Shown: positions 7,161-14,210 of the stretch, piece by piece
Position numbering within the stretch: position 1 is the stretch's first letter
Layout: the number at the start of each line of letters is the position of its first letter
Origin: an uncultured Bacteroidota bacterium
GTDB lineage: Bacteria > Bacteroidota > Bacteroidia > 2-12-FULL-35-15
DNA: 20,964 nt
NCBI GenBank assembly: GCA_903881065.1
Contig: CAIRRW010000327.1
Coordinates: forward strand, 1 to 20,964
Reading direction: 5' to 3'
Position numbers and translations under genes: made by a program
Notes under the pieces: generated by a model
The model's database searches: none
Seen by the model: only the letters and a program-made list of their open reading frames with translations
Told to the model about the DNA's origin: nothing

Positions 7161-7553
7161 ATGACAACTTTAATTAAAACAAAACACATTGATGCTTTAC
7201 ATTTTGAGCACGAATTATGGAGAAGTGAAGCAAATTTCTTTGCCGATGAACTTAAAATCTATCAAAAGAGACTAGAGTATATTGCTGGTAAAAACAACAA
7301 AGAAGATGTTCGTAAGAGAATTGAACATTTCCAAAATCAGTTTATTATACAGAATTTGAATCTGCAAGATTTAAATCATGAAGTAAAATCTCATGAAAAA
7401 TTCCTTGCGACCTTTGCTTCTGAATATCCAATCGCTATTGACCATCAGTTATTTGCCGATCATAAAATTATGACCGAAAAAATGGAAACATTTAAGAAGT
7501 TATTCGGGGAATTGAAAAAAGAATTCAATGAATTTTTAGTTGTTTGGATGTAG
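7161..7553 (+). CDS. Hypothetical helical protein, 130 residues
   Basis: I do not recognise a family. The 130 residues are soluble, highly charged and very probably all-helical: a His/Glu/Trp-rich start (HIDALHFEHELWRSEANFF) is followed by heptad-like stretches (DELKIYQKRLEYIAG, EDVRKRIEHFQNQF, LQDLNHEVKSHEKFL) and a final helix (KLFGELKKEFNEFLVVWM). It has no signal peptide, no cysteines and no repeats. The pattern suggests a coiled coil or helical bundle that may self-associate. An exact TAnnTTTG box upstream argues that it is expressed. Its last 18 bases overlap the end of the convergent acyltransferase gene, so the two transcripts are complementary at their 3' ends. Confidence 0.8.
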   Translation: MTTLIKTKHIDALHFEHELWRSEANFFADELKIYQKRLEYIAGKNNKEDVRKRIEHFQNQFIIQNLNLQDLNHEVKSHEKFLATFASEYPIAIDHQLFADHKIMTEKMETFKKLFGELKKEFNEFLVVWM

Positions 7554-8912
7554 TTTTTTGCTCTCAACCACTTGATAATAGTTAATTTTAATTTTATCAA
7601 ATTCCGTGATTATTTGTTCGCGTTCGGTAATTAGTTTTGAAATAAAAACACTTTTCCTGTAGAATAAAATCATTATTAACCATTTTGTTTTTATCTTCTT
7701 AATAAGGTAAAAATACCAATACGCAAACAGACCTGTTAAAGGAAGGCTAATACCATAAGCTAGAGTGAGCCAGAAATTAATTGTGAATTTCCATACAAGT
7801 ATTATTTGTATGGAATAAAAAATAAGGAAAGTAAACATTCCTCCTACCATACCTATAGCGCCTCTAAATTCTTTCTGTTTGCTGATTTTATCTGCTAACC
7901 AACCGGGTATTTCAAATGGCAGAAAATTATTAATAAACCCATAGATCCAGATTGGAGCACCAAATAACAGTATCAAAATAGATTTAAGAGTACTTATTAG
8001 GAATGATTTTCGATTCTGTTTTGGTGCTATGTCACCATCACTAAGATTCAACTCGCCTAAGTTTTTCAAATAATTCTTTATTCTTAAACGCATACTTTCC
8101 ACTAGTTGCCGATCGTTCTCAAGAAAGTAATTTATTGTTTCAACAATGTTTTTGGTGATAATAAATTCAGCATCCTTTTCATATTTTGACAAACCTCTCT
8201 CTTCAGAGAGTTTTGATTTATATATTGTTTCAACATCTCTTACCAATTCGTAAGTTTTGTCATCCTCAATTGCAATGATTAAATTTTCTATTTGTTTTGT
8301 AATTTCCAATGTTAAATTTCTTACTCCTTCAAAACTATCTTTCTCAAAATCCGCTTTATAGTCAACAACTTTTATCGGCTTGTGTATATTGATAAACAAA
8401 TCTCTGTTAAAGCGATGCGGATCGACATAATTCAATCCAATATTTACTATTTGAACTCCAAGTTTAAAATCATTTTTTGCTTCAGCACCTAATACAATTC
8501 TTGCAGCACCTGTCTTTAATGGCCGTAATTTACGTTCTGTAAAACTCACTCCTTCCGGGAACATTAATATAGCACCGCCATTCTCAATATGTTCATAACA
8601 CTTCGCAAAGGTCTCTTCATTTTTACTCATCTGTGAAGGATCGTCCTGCTTACGATATACTGGTACAATATTTAACTTAGGTAATAACCATTTAGCAAAT
8701 CTGCTTTTAAATAATTCGCCTTTCCCAAGAAAAAACACTTTCCGATTAAGTATCGTTGCAATAACAATAGGGTCCATAAAAGTGCTTGGATGATTTGCCA
8801 ATACCAACAATGGCCCTTTTGCAGGTATCACTTCCTTATTACGAATAGTAATGGAATGGAAGAAAACCCTTACCGTTATTCTCATTAAGTTTTTAAGAAA
8901 GGTATATAACAT
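7536..8912 (-). CDS. 1-acyl-glycerol-3-phosphate acyltransferase-like (PlsC domain) membrane protein
   Basis: A 458-residue membrane-associated acyltransferase, likely active in phospholipid or lipid acylation. The PlsC domain fills about residues 15-215: NHPSTFMDP supplies the catalytic His41 and Asp47, and FPEG lies at 118-121 in LMFPEGVSF, followed by RPLKTGAARI. The His-Asp spacing is HX5D rather than the textbook HX4D, as far as I recall also seen in other Bacteroidota acyltransferases of this group. After a charged helical linker (about 215-300), the C-terminal third holds hydrophobic segments (LKSILILLFGAPIWIYGF; GMFTFLIFYSIQIILVW; LTLAYGISLPLTGLFAYWYF), so the protein is anchored by its C-terminal part. 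It is longer than simple PlsC (about 240-260 residues). The substrate is not predictable. Confidence 0.88.
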   Translation of the reverse strand: MLYTFLKNLMRITVRVFFHSITIRNKEVIPAKGPLLVLANHPSTFMDPIVIATILNRKVFFLGKGELFKSRFAKWLLPKLNIVPVYRKQDDPSQMSKNEETFAKCYEHIENGGAILMFPEGVSFTERKLRPLKTGAARIVLGAEAKNDFKLGVQIVNIGLNYVDPHRFNRDLFINIHKPIKVVDYKADFEKDSFEGVRNLTLEITKQIENLIIAIEDDKTYELVRDVETIYKSKLSEERGLSKYEKDAEFIITKNIVETINYFLENDRQLVESMRLRIKNYLKNLGELNLSDGDIAPKQNRKSFLISTLKSILILLFGAPIWIYGFINNFLPFEIPGWLADKISKQKEFRGAIGMVGGMFTFLIFYSIQIILVWKFTINFWLTLAYGISLPLTGLFAYWYFYLIKKIKTKWLIMILFYRKSVFISKLITEREQIITEFDKIKINYYQVVESKKLHPNN

Positions 8913-8990
8913 TGTTTTATTTTCCCGTGAAAGTAAACAATATTATTTGAAGATGCCTCTTAATCCCCTATTACTAAAAAGTAGCTGGTG

Positions 8991-9470
8991 TTAAAAATCC
9001 AGCTTAAGTTTGTATATCTTTTTCAGTGGGCCAGGACAGGAAGCTTCGTGGCAGTTAGCACATTTCTGAACTAACGAATTATAATTCTTGTTTAAGTCAG
9101 CTTTTGGCGACTTATAAAGCAATCTTAATGTTGTAATATAGTCATCTGCAAATGCATCAAAGGATTCTAATTTAGTTGTTGAAGTTGTTGGCTTTGCAGT
9201 ATGTATTTTTAAGAAAGATTCCGGAAACTTAGAAGGAACTCCTCCATTTTTAATTAACCTATTCATCGAGTTTAATGAATCGTACATGTGTCTCATCAAT
9301 AAAGCCAACTCGCTGTCCCCATTTGGGTTTAGTGATTTTGTTTTAACACATGAAGTGTTTTCAGAAGTGCTAACACTTGGTTTATCTGCCTGTTTGCATT
9401 GTGACAATAAAACAATTAAAACTACAAGGGCAGTAAAAACAATTATTTTACTTCTTGATAATAACACCAT
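8991..9470 (-). CDS. Small c-type cytochrome, membrane or lipid anchored
   Basis: Using the ATG at 9470, the protein has 159 residues. Residues 5-24 are a hydrophobic export segment (IIVFTALVVLIVLLSQ) followed by Cys25, an imperfect lipobox with Gln at -1, so a lipoprotein is plausible but not certain. One haem-binding CxxCH motif, CANCH (137-141), sits near the C-terminus and is followed by EASCPGP. A single C-terminal haem site after a mostly helical domain resembles cytochrome c' type proteins. Methionines in LALLMRHMYDS could supply an axial ligand (inference). The start overlaps the last 23 bases of the upstream DUF4920 gene in another frame. An ATG further upstream (9548) would overlap by about 100 bases and puts 26 charged residues before the signal sequence, so it is less likely. 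Confidence 0.75.
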   Translation of the reverse strand: MVLLSRSKIIVFTALVVLIVLLSQCKQADKPSVSTSENTSCVKTKSLNPNGDSELALLMRHMYDSLNSMNRLIKNGGVPSKFPESFLKIHTAKPTTSTTKLESFDAFADDYITTLRLLYKSPKADLNKNYNSLVQKCANCHEASCPGPLKKIYKLKLDF

Positions 9471-9942
9471 GCGCTTCGAAGCTGATATTAATTTCCGGTT
9501 CAGTAATCTTAGCAATTTCTTCCTTTGATTTTCCTGCATCTTCAGCATAATGTTTCAGTTCAGCCACTTTAGTAGTATCATGAAAAGCCACTCCTTCTAT
9601 CACAACTTCCTTCCCTGAAGCATCCTTTGGAACAAAGAAACCATAGTCTTTAAAACGAACCATCATTTCCTGATTATTTCCAATATTCATTTTCATCCAG
9701 CAGCCTTTTTTCTGACAAACAGATTCTATTTTCCCTGCAAGTTTGATTTTTAAAGAATCCTTTCCCTTCAAGTTCGTTGCCAATTGATTTACATCAACAG
9801 CACCATCCATTGTAATTGTGTCACCAAAATATTTAAGTGTGGTATCTTTCGAAGCTGTTTTAGCCTCTGTTCCAGCATTGTTACTTGCGCAACCGGTAAA
9901 TAAAGAAACGCCAAGCACTGTTATTAAAAATAGATTTTTCAT
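9448..9942 (-). CDS. DUF4920 domain-containing lipoprotein
   Basis: This is a 164-residue secreted lipoprotein. Residues 1-17 are a signal sequence and LFTGC gives the lipidated Cys18, followed by a flexible Ala/Thr/Lys region. The body matches the DUF4920 family: it contains KIESVCQKKGCWMKM with two conserved cysteines (C76, C81), then MMVRFKDYGFFVPKD and KEVVIEGVAFHDTTKVAELKHYAED. The paired cysteines beside Trp and Met suggest a metal or redox site (inference). The gene lies upstream of, and overlaps, a small c-type cytochrome gene, so the two are probably translated from one message and may act together in periplasmic electron or metal handling. Confidence 0.85.
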   Translation of the reverse strand: MKNLFLITVLGVSLFTGCASNNAGTEAKTASKDTTLKYFGDTITMDGAVDVNQLATNLKGKDSLKIKLAGKIESVCQKKGCWMKMNIGNNQEMMVRFKDYGFFVPKDASGKEVVIEGVAFHDTTKVAELKHYAEDAGKSKEEIAKITEPEINISFEAHGVIIKK

Positions 9943-9992
9943 ATTAGAAAGTTTGTTATAATTTTCACAAAGTAAGTAATTATCTATTAACT

Positions 9993-10015
9993 ATAGTCTG
10001 ACCAAAGTCAACTAT
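9993..10015 (-). terminator. Weak hairpin after the SDR-like gene
   Basis: A 9-bp stem with one bulged base (ATAGT-C-TGAC pairing with GTCA-ACTAT, loop CAAA) begins three bases past the minus-strand stop codon at 10019. No T-run follows on that strand, so termination would be weak or the hairpin may be a 3' end stabiliser. Confidence 0.3.
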
Positions 10016-10018
10016 GTT

Positions 10019-10675
10019 TTATTTTTTAGCTAAATCAACAATATCTTTTACTTCCAAAACTGATTTACTATAACCTTTACTTATTGTATTAATCATGGCA
10101 CTACCAACCTCTTTGAGTGTACATACAAATTTGGGAAGAAGCCATGTTAGTAATGGAAACAACCATGTTACATATTTATATGCTTTGATTGTATTCTTCA
10201 AACCTTTTGTTGGTTTCATTAGTCCGGGACGGAATAAAAATACCTTTTTAAAGCCCAATTTCATCAACTGATTTTCTGTTCTGCCTTTTACTCTTGCCCA
10301 CATAAACTTTCCTTTCTCTGTTCCATCTGTTCCTGCGCCGGATACATAACAGAATGTCATGTTCGGATTTAGTTTTACAAGTATTTCAGCAATGTAAATA
10401 GTAAGTGTATAACTTACTTTACTGTATTGTTCTTCTGTCAACTTTAACGATGTTGTTCCCAAACAATAGAAGCACCCATCATAATTTACCAATTGATTTT
10501 CTATAGAAGACATATCAAAAAAGTCTGAGTGAATTATTTCTTTTAGCTTTGGATGAACCACACCACATGGTTTACGGTTGATTACCAAAACCTGTTCAAC
10601 TTCATTGCTCAATAAACATTCGTGAAGCACACCTTCGCCTACCATGCCGGTAGCACCTGTTACAATTACTTTCAT
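10019..10675 (-). CDS. NAD(P)-binding SDR-like protein (NAD-dependent epimerase/dehydratase family, HTATIP2-like)
   Basis: A 218-residue Rossmann-fold protein of the atypical short-chain dehydrogenase group. The dinucleotide-binding loop is GATGMVG (residues 7-13) after strand KVIVT, and the second strand ends VINRKP. The segment FYCLGTTSLK and VSGAGTDGTEKGKFMWARVKGRTENQL follow the layout of TIP30/HTATIP2-like proteins. In that family the active-site pattern is YxxxK; here the position reads WARVK (W126, K130), so the catalytic Tyr appears to be replaced by Trp. The protein may bind NADP(H) without normal dehydrogenase chemistry. It lies downstream of the helicase gene, but a strong terminator separates them, so separate or reduced expression is likely. 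Substrate unknown. Confidence 0.83.
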   Translation of the reverse strand: MKVIVTGATGMVGEGVLHECLLSNEVEQVLVINRKPCGVVHPKLKEIIHSDFFDMSSIENQLVNYDGCFYCLGTTSLKLTEEQYSKVSYTLTIYIAEILVKLNPNMTFCYVSGAGTDGTEKGKFMWARVKGRTENQLMKLGFKKVFLFRPGLMKPTKGLKNTIKAYKYVTWLFPLLTWLLPKFVCTLKEVGSAMINTISKGYSKSVLEVKDIVDLAKK

Positions 10676-10692
10676 ATTTTCTAAACTAAATA

Positions 10693-10722
10693 AAAAAGGT
10701 GAACAAATATGTTCACCTTTTT
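10693..10722 (-). terminator. Intrinsic terminator of the DEAD-box helicase gene
   Basis: A 13-bp perfect stem (10693-10705 with 10710-10722) with a 4-base loop lies eight bases past the helicase stop codon. On the minus strand it is followed by a T-rich run. It stands 18 bases ahead of the next gene's start, insulating the SDR-like gene from the helicase. Confidence 0.85.
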
Positions 10723-10729
10723 GTTTATA

Positions 10730-12691
10730 CTAAAACTTTCTTCTCGGACGTTTTTCCCTAGAGAAATTACTTTTTCTATCTCCTCCTGAAGATGATTCTG
10801 AAGGTGCGGATTTAGATGAACTTCTTTCAGCACGGTCGCTGTAAGACTTACGTTCACCGCCACTGTCGCCATAGCTTTTCTTTTCTCCATAACCCCTTTC
10901 TCCTCCTGACGATTTAGAATAGCCACTTCTGTCGCCTCTATCGCTTCTCTCTCCTCTATCTCCACCTCTGTCCGAACGACCGCCATAACTTCTACGTTCA
11001 CCGTAGCTGTTTCCGCCACCACCGGAAGAACGTCTTCTGTCAGATCCACCACTGCGTCCGCCATCTCCTCTTCTTTCTCCGCCTCCACTTGCAGCACCAC
11101 GAGATTCAATACGTACAGAACGATTATTATAACGGGCATTTTTAAATGTGCCTTGTATTATTTCAGCGGCTTCTGTTTTTACTTCAATAAAAGAAAAACT
11201 GCTTTTAACATCAATATTAACGATGGAAGCAATATCAACTCCTGATACTTCAGAAATATATTCCTTCATTGATTGTGTATCCAGACTATCCAACTCACCG
11301 AGATTAATAAATAATTTAGTGATACCCGGAGCCGAATCAAATGAACGTTCTCTTTCTTTTGAACCAGATGCATTAAGATCGGGAGCATTTCTGTAATATT
11401 CCAAGAAACGATTAAACTCAGTAGATACAAAGCGTTTAATGATATCTTCCTTGCTCATGTCCTGCAATTCTTCATAAATTTTAGGCATGTATTGTTCAAT
11501 CGCTTTTTCATTTACTTCCACATCATGAATCTTTTTAACTAAGCTGAACAATTGTTTTTCACATGCTTCAAAGCCTGTTGGAACTTTACCTTCAGTAAAT
11601 TTCTTTTTGATGATTCGTTCAATGATTCTGATTTTTCCAATCTCTTTCATGTTGATGATAGCGATGGAAACACCTGTTTTACCTGCACGTGCAGTACGTC
11701 CGCTACGGTGAGTATAATTTTCTATCTCATCAGGTAATGTATAATTGATAACGTGAGTTACATCCTGAACATCAATACCACGCGCTGCGACATCAGTAGC
11801 AACAAGCATTTGCAACGAGCGGCTTCTGTAACGTTTCATTACATGGTCGCGTTGCGATTGAGATAAATCTCCGTGCAATGCATCAGCATTGTATCCGTCC
11901 TTGATTAATTTATCAGCTATTTCCTGTGTTTCAATTTTAGTACGACAGAAAACAATGGCAAATATATCAGGGTTTGAATCCGCAATACGTTTAAGTGCAG
12001 GATATTTATCGCGTGCATGTACCACATAAAATACGTGGTCGATATTTACGTTACCTGCATTTTTAGTACCTGCAGTAATTTCTATAGGATTGCTCATATA
12101 GTTTTTAGAGATACGCAAAACCTCATCAGGCATTGTTGCAGAGAACAACCATGTGTTTTTTTCTTCCGGTGTTTGAGAAAGAATAGTATCCAAATCTTCT
12201 TTGAATCCCATGTTCAGCATTTCATCTGCTTCATCAAGCACTGCAAAACGAACATGTGAAAGGTTTACACGACGACGGTCAATCATATCATTCATACGAC
12301 CCGGAGTAGCAACAACAATCTGTGCTCCTCTTTTAATCTCACGTGTTTGTGTGTCAATACTTGCTCCACCGTACACTGCAACTATGTTTGCATCTTTAAT
12401 ATACTTGGTGTAGCTCTGCAAATCGCGAGTAATTTGCATACATAATTCACGCGTAGGGCACATAATTAATGCCTGTGTATCGCGCGAGTTAAAATCGATT
12501 AGAGAAATTAACGGCAACCCGAAAGTAGCTGTTTTTCCTGTACCTGTTTGTGCTAACGCTACAAGGTCGGTGTTACCTTTTAATAGTTCGGGAATTGTTT
12601 TCTCCTGAATTGGTGTGGGTGTTTCAAACCCCATTTCTGTTATCGCTTTGACAATAACATCACTTAGCCCTAAGGCTTCAAATTTGTTCAT
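10730..12691 (-). CDS. DEAD-box ATP-dependent RNA helicase with DbpA RNA-binding domain and basic tail
   Basis: A 653-residue RNA helicase that remodels RNA duplexes, in bacteria usually in ribosome assembly, mRNA decay or cold adaptation. Visible motifs are: Q motif GFETPTPIQ (21-29), Walker A AQTGTGKT (47-54), PTRELCMQ, VATPGR, DEAD (153-156), SAT (184-186), ARGIDV (303-308) and HRSGRTARAG (328-337). A DbpA-type RNA-binding domain follows at about 457-530 (TKLFINLGELDSLD, SFSFIEVKTEAAEII). The last ~120 residues are a Gly/Ser/Arg/Asp-rich disordered tail with RGG-like and SYGER/SDRG repeats, ending EKRPRRKF. The architecture is that of CsdA/DeaD relatives. Its start is preceded by a leader of about 170 bases from a consensus promoter at 12868-12897, with two hairpins near the start codon, suggesting post-transcriptional control. 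Confidence 0.95.
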   Translation of the reverse strand: MNKFEALGLSDVIVKAITEMGFETPTPIQEKTIPELLKGNTDLVALAQTGTGKTATFGLPLISLIDFNSRDTQALIMCPTRELCMQITRDLQSYTKYIKDANIVAVYGGASIDTQTREIKRGAQIVVATPGRMNDMIDRRRVNLSHVRFAVLDEADEMLNMGFKEDLDTILSQTPEEKNTWLFSATMPDEVLRISKNYMSNPIEITAGTKNAGNVNIDHVFYVVHARDKYPALKRIADSNPDIFAIVFCRTKIETQEIADKLIKDGYNADALHGDLSQSQRDHVMKRYRSRSLQMLVATDVAARGIDVQDVTHVINYTLPDEIENYTHRSGRTARAGKTGVSIAIINMKEIGKIRIIERIIKKKFTEGKVPTGFEACEKQLFSLVKKIHDVEVNEKAIEQYMPKIYEELQDMSKEDIIKRFVSTEFNRFLEYYRNAPDLNASGSKERERSFDSAPGITKLFINLGELDSLDTQSMKEYISEVSGVDIASIVNIDVKSSFSFIEVKTEAAEIIQGTFKNARYNNRSVRIESRGAASGGGERRGDGGRSGGSDRRRSSGGGGNSYGERRSYGGRSDRGGDRGERSDRGDRSGYSKSSGGERGYGEKKSYGDSGGERKSYSDRAERSSSKSAPSESSSGGDRKSNFSREKRPRRKF

Positions 12692-12714
12692 TAATTTTTT
12701 ATTATATTTATATT

Positions 12715-12764
12715 ACAGTTGTCATTATACTAGGAAGTATATGTGAGTAGAATTCGACAACTGT
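12715..12764 (-). promoter_or_regulatory. Nested hairpins in the helicase 5' leader
   Basis: ACAGTTGTC (12715-12723) pairs perfectly with GACAACTGT (12756-12764). Inside that stem, TATACT (12726-12731) pairs with AGTATA (12736-12741) around a 4-base loop. The structure ends 23 bases before the helicase ATG in the minus-strand mRNA. A further 5-bp stem (12774-12778 with 12795-12799) lies upstream of it. Regulation through this structure is inference. Confidence 0.5.
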
Positions 12765-12867
12765 GTTTTAAGAAGCCCACCATCATTGGCATTGGGGCTA
12801 TTTCGGCAAAATGTTAATCAGTCGTAAATTCGTCTCAACAAAAATCCTGTTTTGACTAAAACCGCGG

Positions 12868-12897
12868 CAAATGTACGGTAATTAATTGAATTGGCAA
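12868..12897 (-). promoter_or_regulatory. Consensus Bacteroidota promoter of the DEAD-box helicase
   Basis: On the minus strand TTG (12897-12895), 19 bases, then TACATTTG (12875-12868) matches TTG-N17-23-TAnnTTTG exactly. This is the best promoter match in the window. Transcription would start near 12862, giving a leader of about 170 bases. The rest of the 334-base gap (12692-13025) is AT-rich and holds no gene. Confidence 0.7.
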
Positions 12898-13025
12898 GTT
12901 TTATTAATTTGTTCTGTCTTGTTAATTGTTGTTAAGTGCTTATTTAATGAGTGTTTCGAGGGGAGTAATTTTAATTGAAAGAAATGAGAAACTAACTAAT
13001 TGAATAATCTTTCTGAATAACAAAT

Positions 13026-13919
13026 TCATTCTTTAATTGCCTTCCCGTTCTTAATAATTCCGTAATTGTTTCGCACCTCATAAAAATACATGCCTCTTTC
13101 GAGTTGTTCTGTATTTATCGTTGTTGGATTATTAAATGGTTGTTGGATTAATTTATGGAAATGAATATCATACAGAATAATTTCATTTGACCCTTGATTA
13201 TTAAGACTGATATTTATTTTATCAGTAAAAGGATTAGGATATAAATTTAGTTCCCCTTTCGCTTCAATATTTTTAATACCCAACGGTTGCGGATTAATAA
13301 TATATGCTCCTGCAAAATCAGGGTCACCGGGTGATGTTAGAAAAATTATTTTTATACCAAGAACTGTATCGGTTTGAGAAAGACCAAAATCTATGTTGAA
13401 ATCAAGCGGTACAACATAGTGAGGGGCAAGATATATTCCCGTTGTACAGAATGCAAAAACACTTTGCCAATTTATATTATCTACTACCGTCCAATCCGTT
13501 AATATTACGTTATGTGCCGATGAATACTGTCCATTGGATAATAATAAACTAACAATATAATTAGAAGTATTGAACCCGGTTTCTAATAACAAATCCTTGC
13601 CATTCGCATCAATGTGAGGGTGCGAGAAATTCCCTGTCATACTATCTCTATAACCTAGATTTACCCAAATTGAATCGTTAGGGAAATTAGTAATATAAGT
13701 TGAATTACAACCATGTGGATGTATTGCGGTTGCTAGATGGTCTTGAAGAGAATAACCGGCAAGCACTTGTGATTTAATTAAAAGAGGACTAATAAAAATA
13801 CATATGAGTAAGATGCCATTTTTTATACTTCTAACAAAAGGTTTGTTTAGGTAATAAAACTGATTCTTCTGTTTAACCTGACTTCTAATTATTAATTCTT
13901 TTGTTTGGTTTCGCGTCAT
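13026..13919 (-). CDS. Secreted protein with T9SS type A C-terminal sorting domain
   Basis: A 297-residue exported protein. An unusually long, basic N-terminus (about 33 residues) precedes the hydrophobic export segment NGILLICIFISPLLIKSQ. The only ATG giving the signal segment is at 13919, so the true start could also be a non-ATG codon nearer the signal. Residues about 53-215 are a mature domain of unknown function. From about 222 the T9SS sorting domain is clear: LNLYPNPFTDKINISL, EIILYDIHFHKLIQQ, ERGMYFYEV, ending KNGKAIKE. Such domains route proteins through PorU-type sortase to the surface or medium (family knowledge). It is divergent from the subtilisin-like protease gene across a repeat-bearing interval. 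Confidence 0.85.
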   Translation of the reverse strand: MTRNQTKELIIRSQVKQKNQFYYLNKPFVRSIKNGILLICIFISPLLIKSQVLAGYSLQDHLATAIHPHGCNSTYITNFPNDSIWVNLGYRDSMTGNFSHPHIDANGKDLLLETGFNTSNYIVSLLLSNGQYSSAHNVILTDWTVVDNINWQSVFAFCTTGIYLAPHYVVPLDFNIDFGLSQTDTVLGIKIIFLTSPGDPDFAGAYIINPQPLGIKNIEAKGELNLYPNPFTDKINISLNNQGSNEIILYDIHFHKLIQQPFNNPTTINTEQLERGMYFYEVRNNYGIIKNGKAIKE

Positions 13920-13982
13920 AAAATGTATTCATTAGCTTATTGAGTTCTCAATGTGCGATTAACATTTAAATTAACTCTTCTC

Positions 13983-13990
13983 CAAAAGTA
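13983..13990 (-). promoter_or_regulatory. -7 box for the T9SS cargo gene
   Basis: Minus-strand TACTTTTG (from 13990 to 13983) fits TAnnTTTG exactly, giving a leader of roughly 60 bases. No -33 TTG at normal spacing. A small palindrome (ATTGAG-TT-CTCAAT, 13939-13952) falls within the leader. Confidence 0.4.
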
Positions 13991-14210
13991 CTAAACATTC
14001 ATTACTATAGGGGAATAAAAATAAACTTCAACCGTTTCTTTAAAATAGCTCAACTCTTCAAAATACTAAAAAAACAGTGCTTTTAGAAAAACGCCCGCCT
14101 TGGAGATTTGGTTAAGAATGTGAGAAAAGAGGTTTTGGGGCGAGAAAATGGATTAGCAGGCATAAAAAGGGGCAACTGTTTTTTAGAGGGTGTTTTATTC
14201 AAATAAAATA

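Noticed and set aside
9031..9060. Multihaem cytochrome or second haem motif
   Set aside because: The cysteine after CANCHEASC is not part of another CxxCH, so only one haem site is present.
8991..9548. A longer version of the cytochrome starting at 9548
   Set aside because: It would add 26 charged residues before the export signal and overlap the DUF4920 gene by 101 bases. The ATG at 9470 starts directly at the signal sequence.
10681..11139. A 152-codon frame on the minus strand within the helicase tail region
   Set aside because: It is the out-of-frame reading of the helicase's Gly/Arg/Ser-rich tail. The Val/Glu/Ala-rich composition is what GGN/AGN codons give when shifted by one, and it ignores the clear terminator at 10693-10722.
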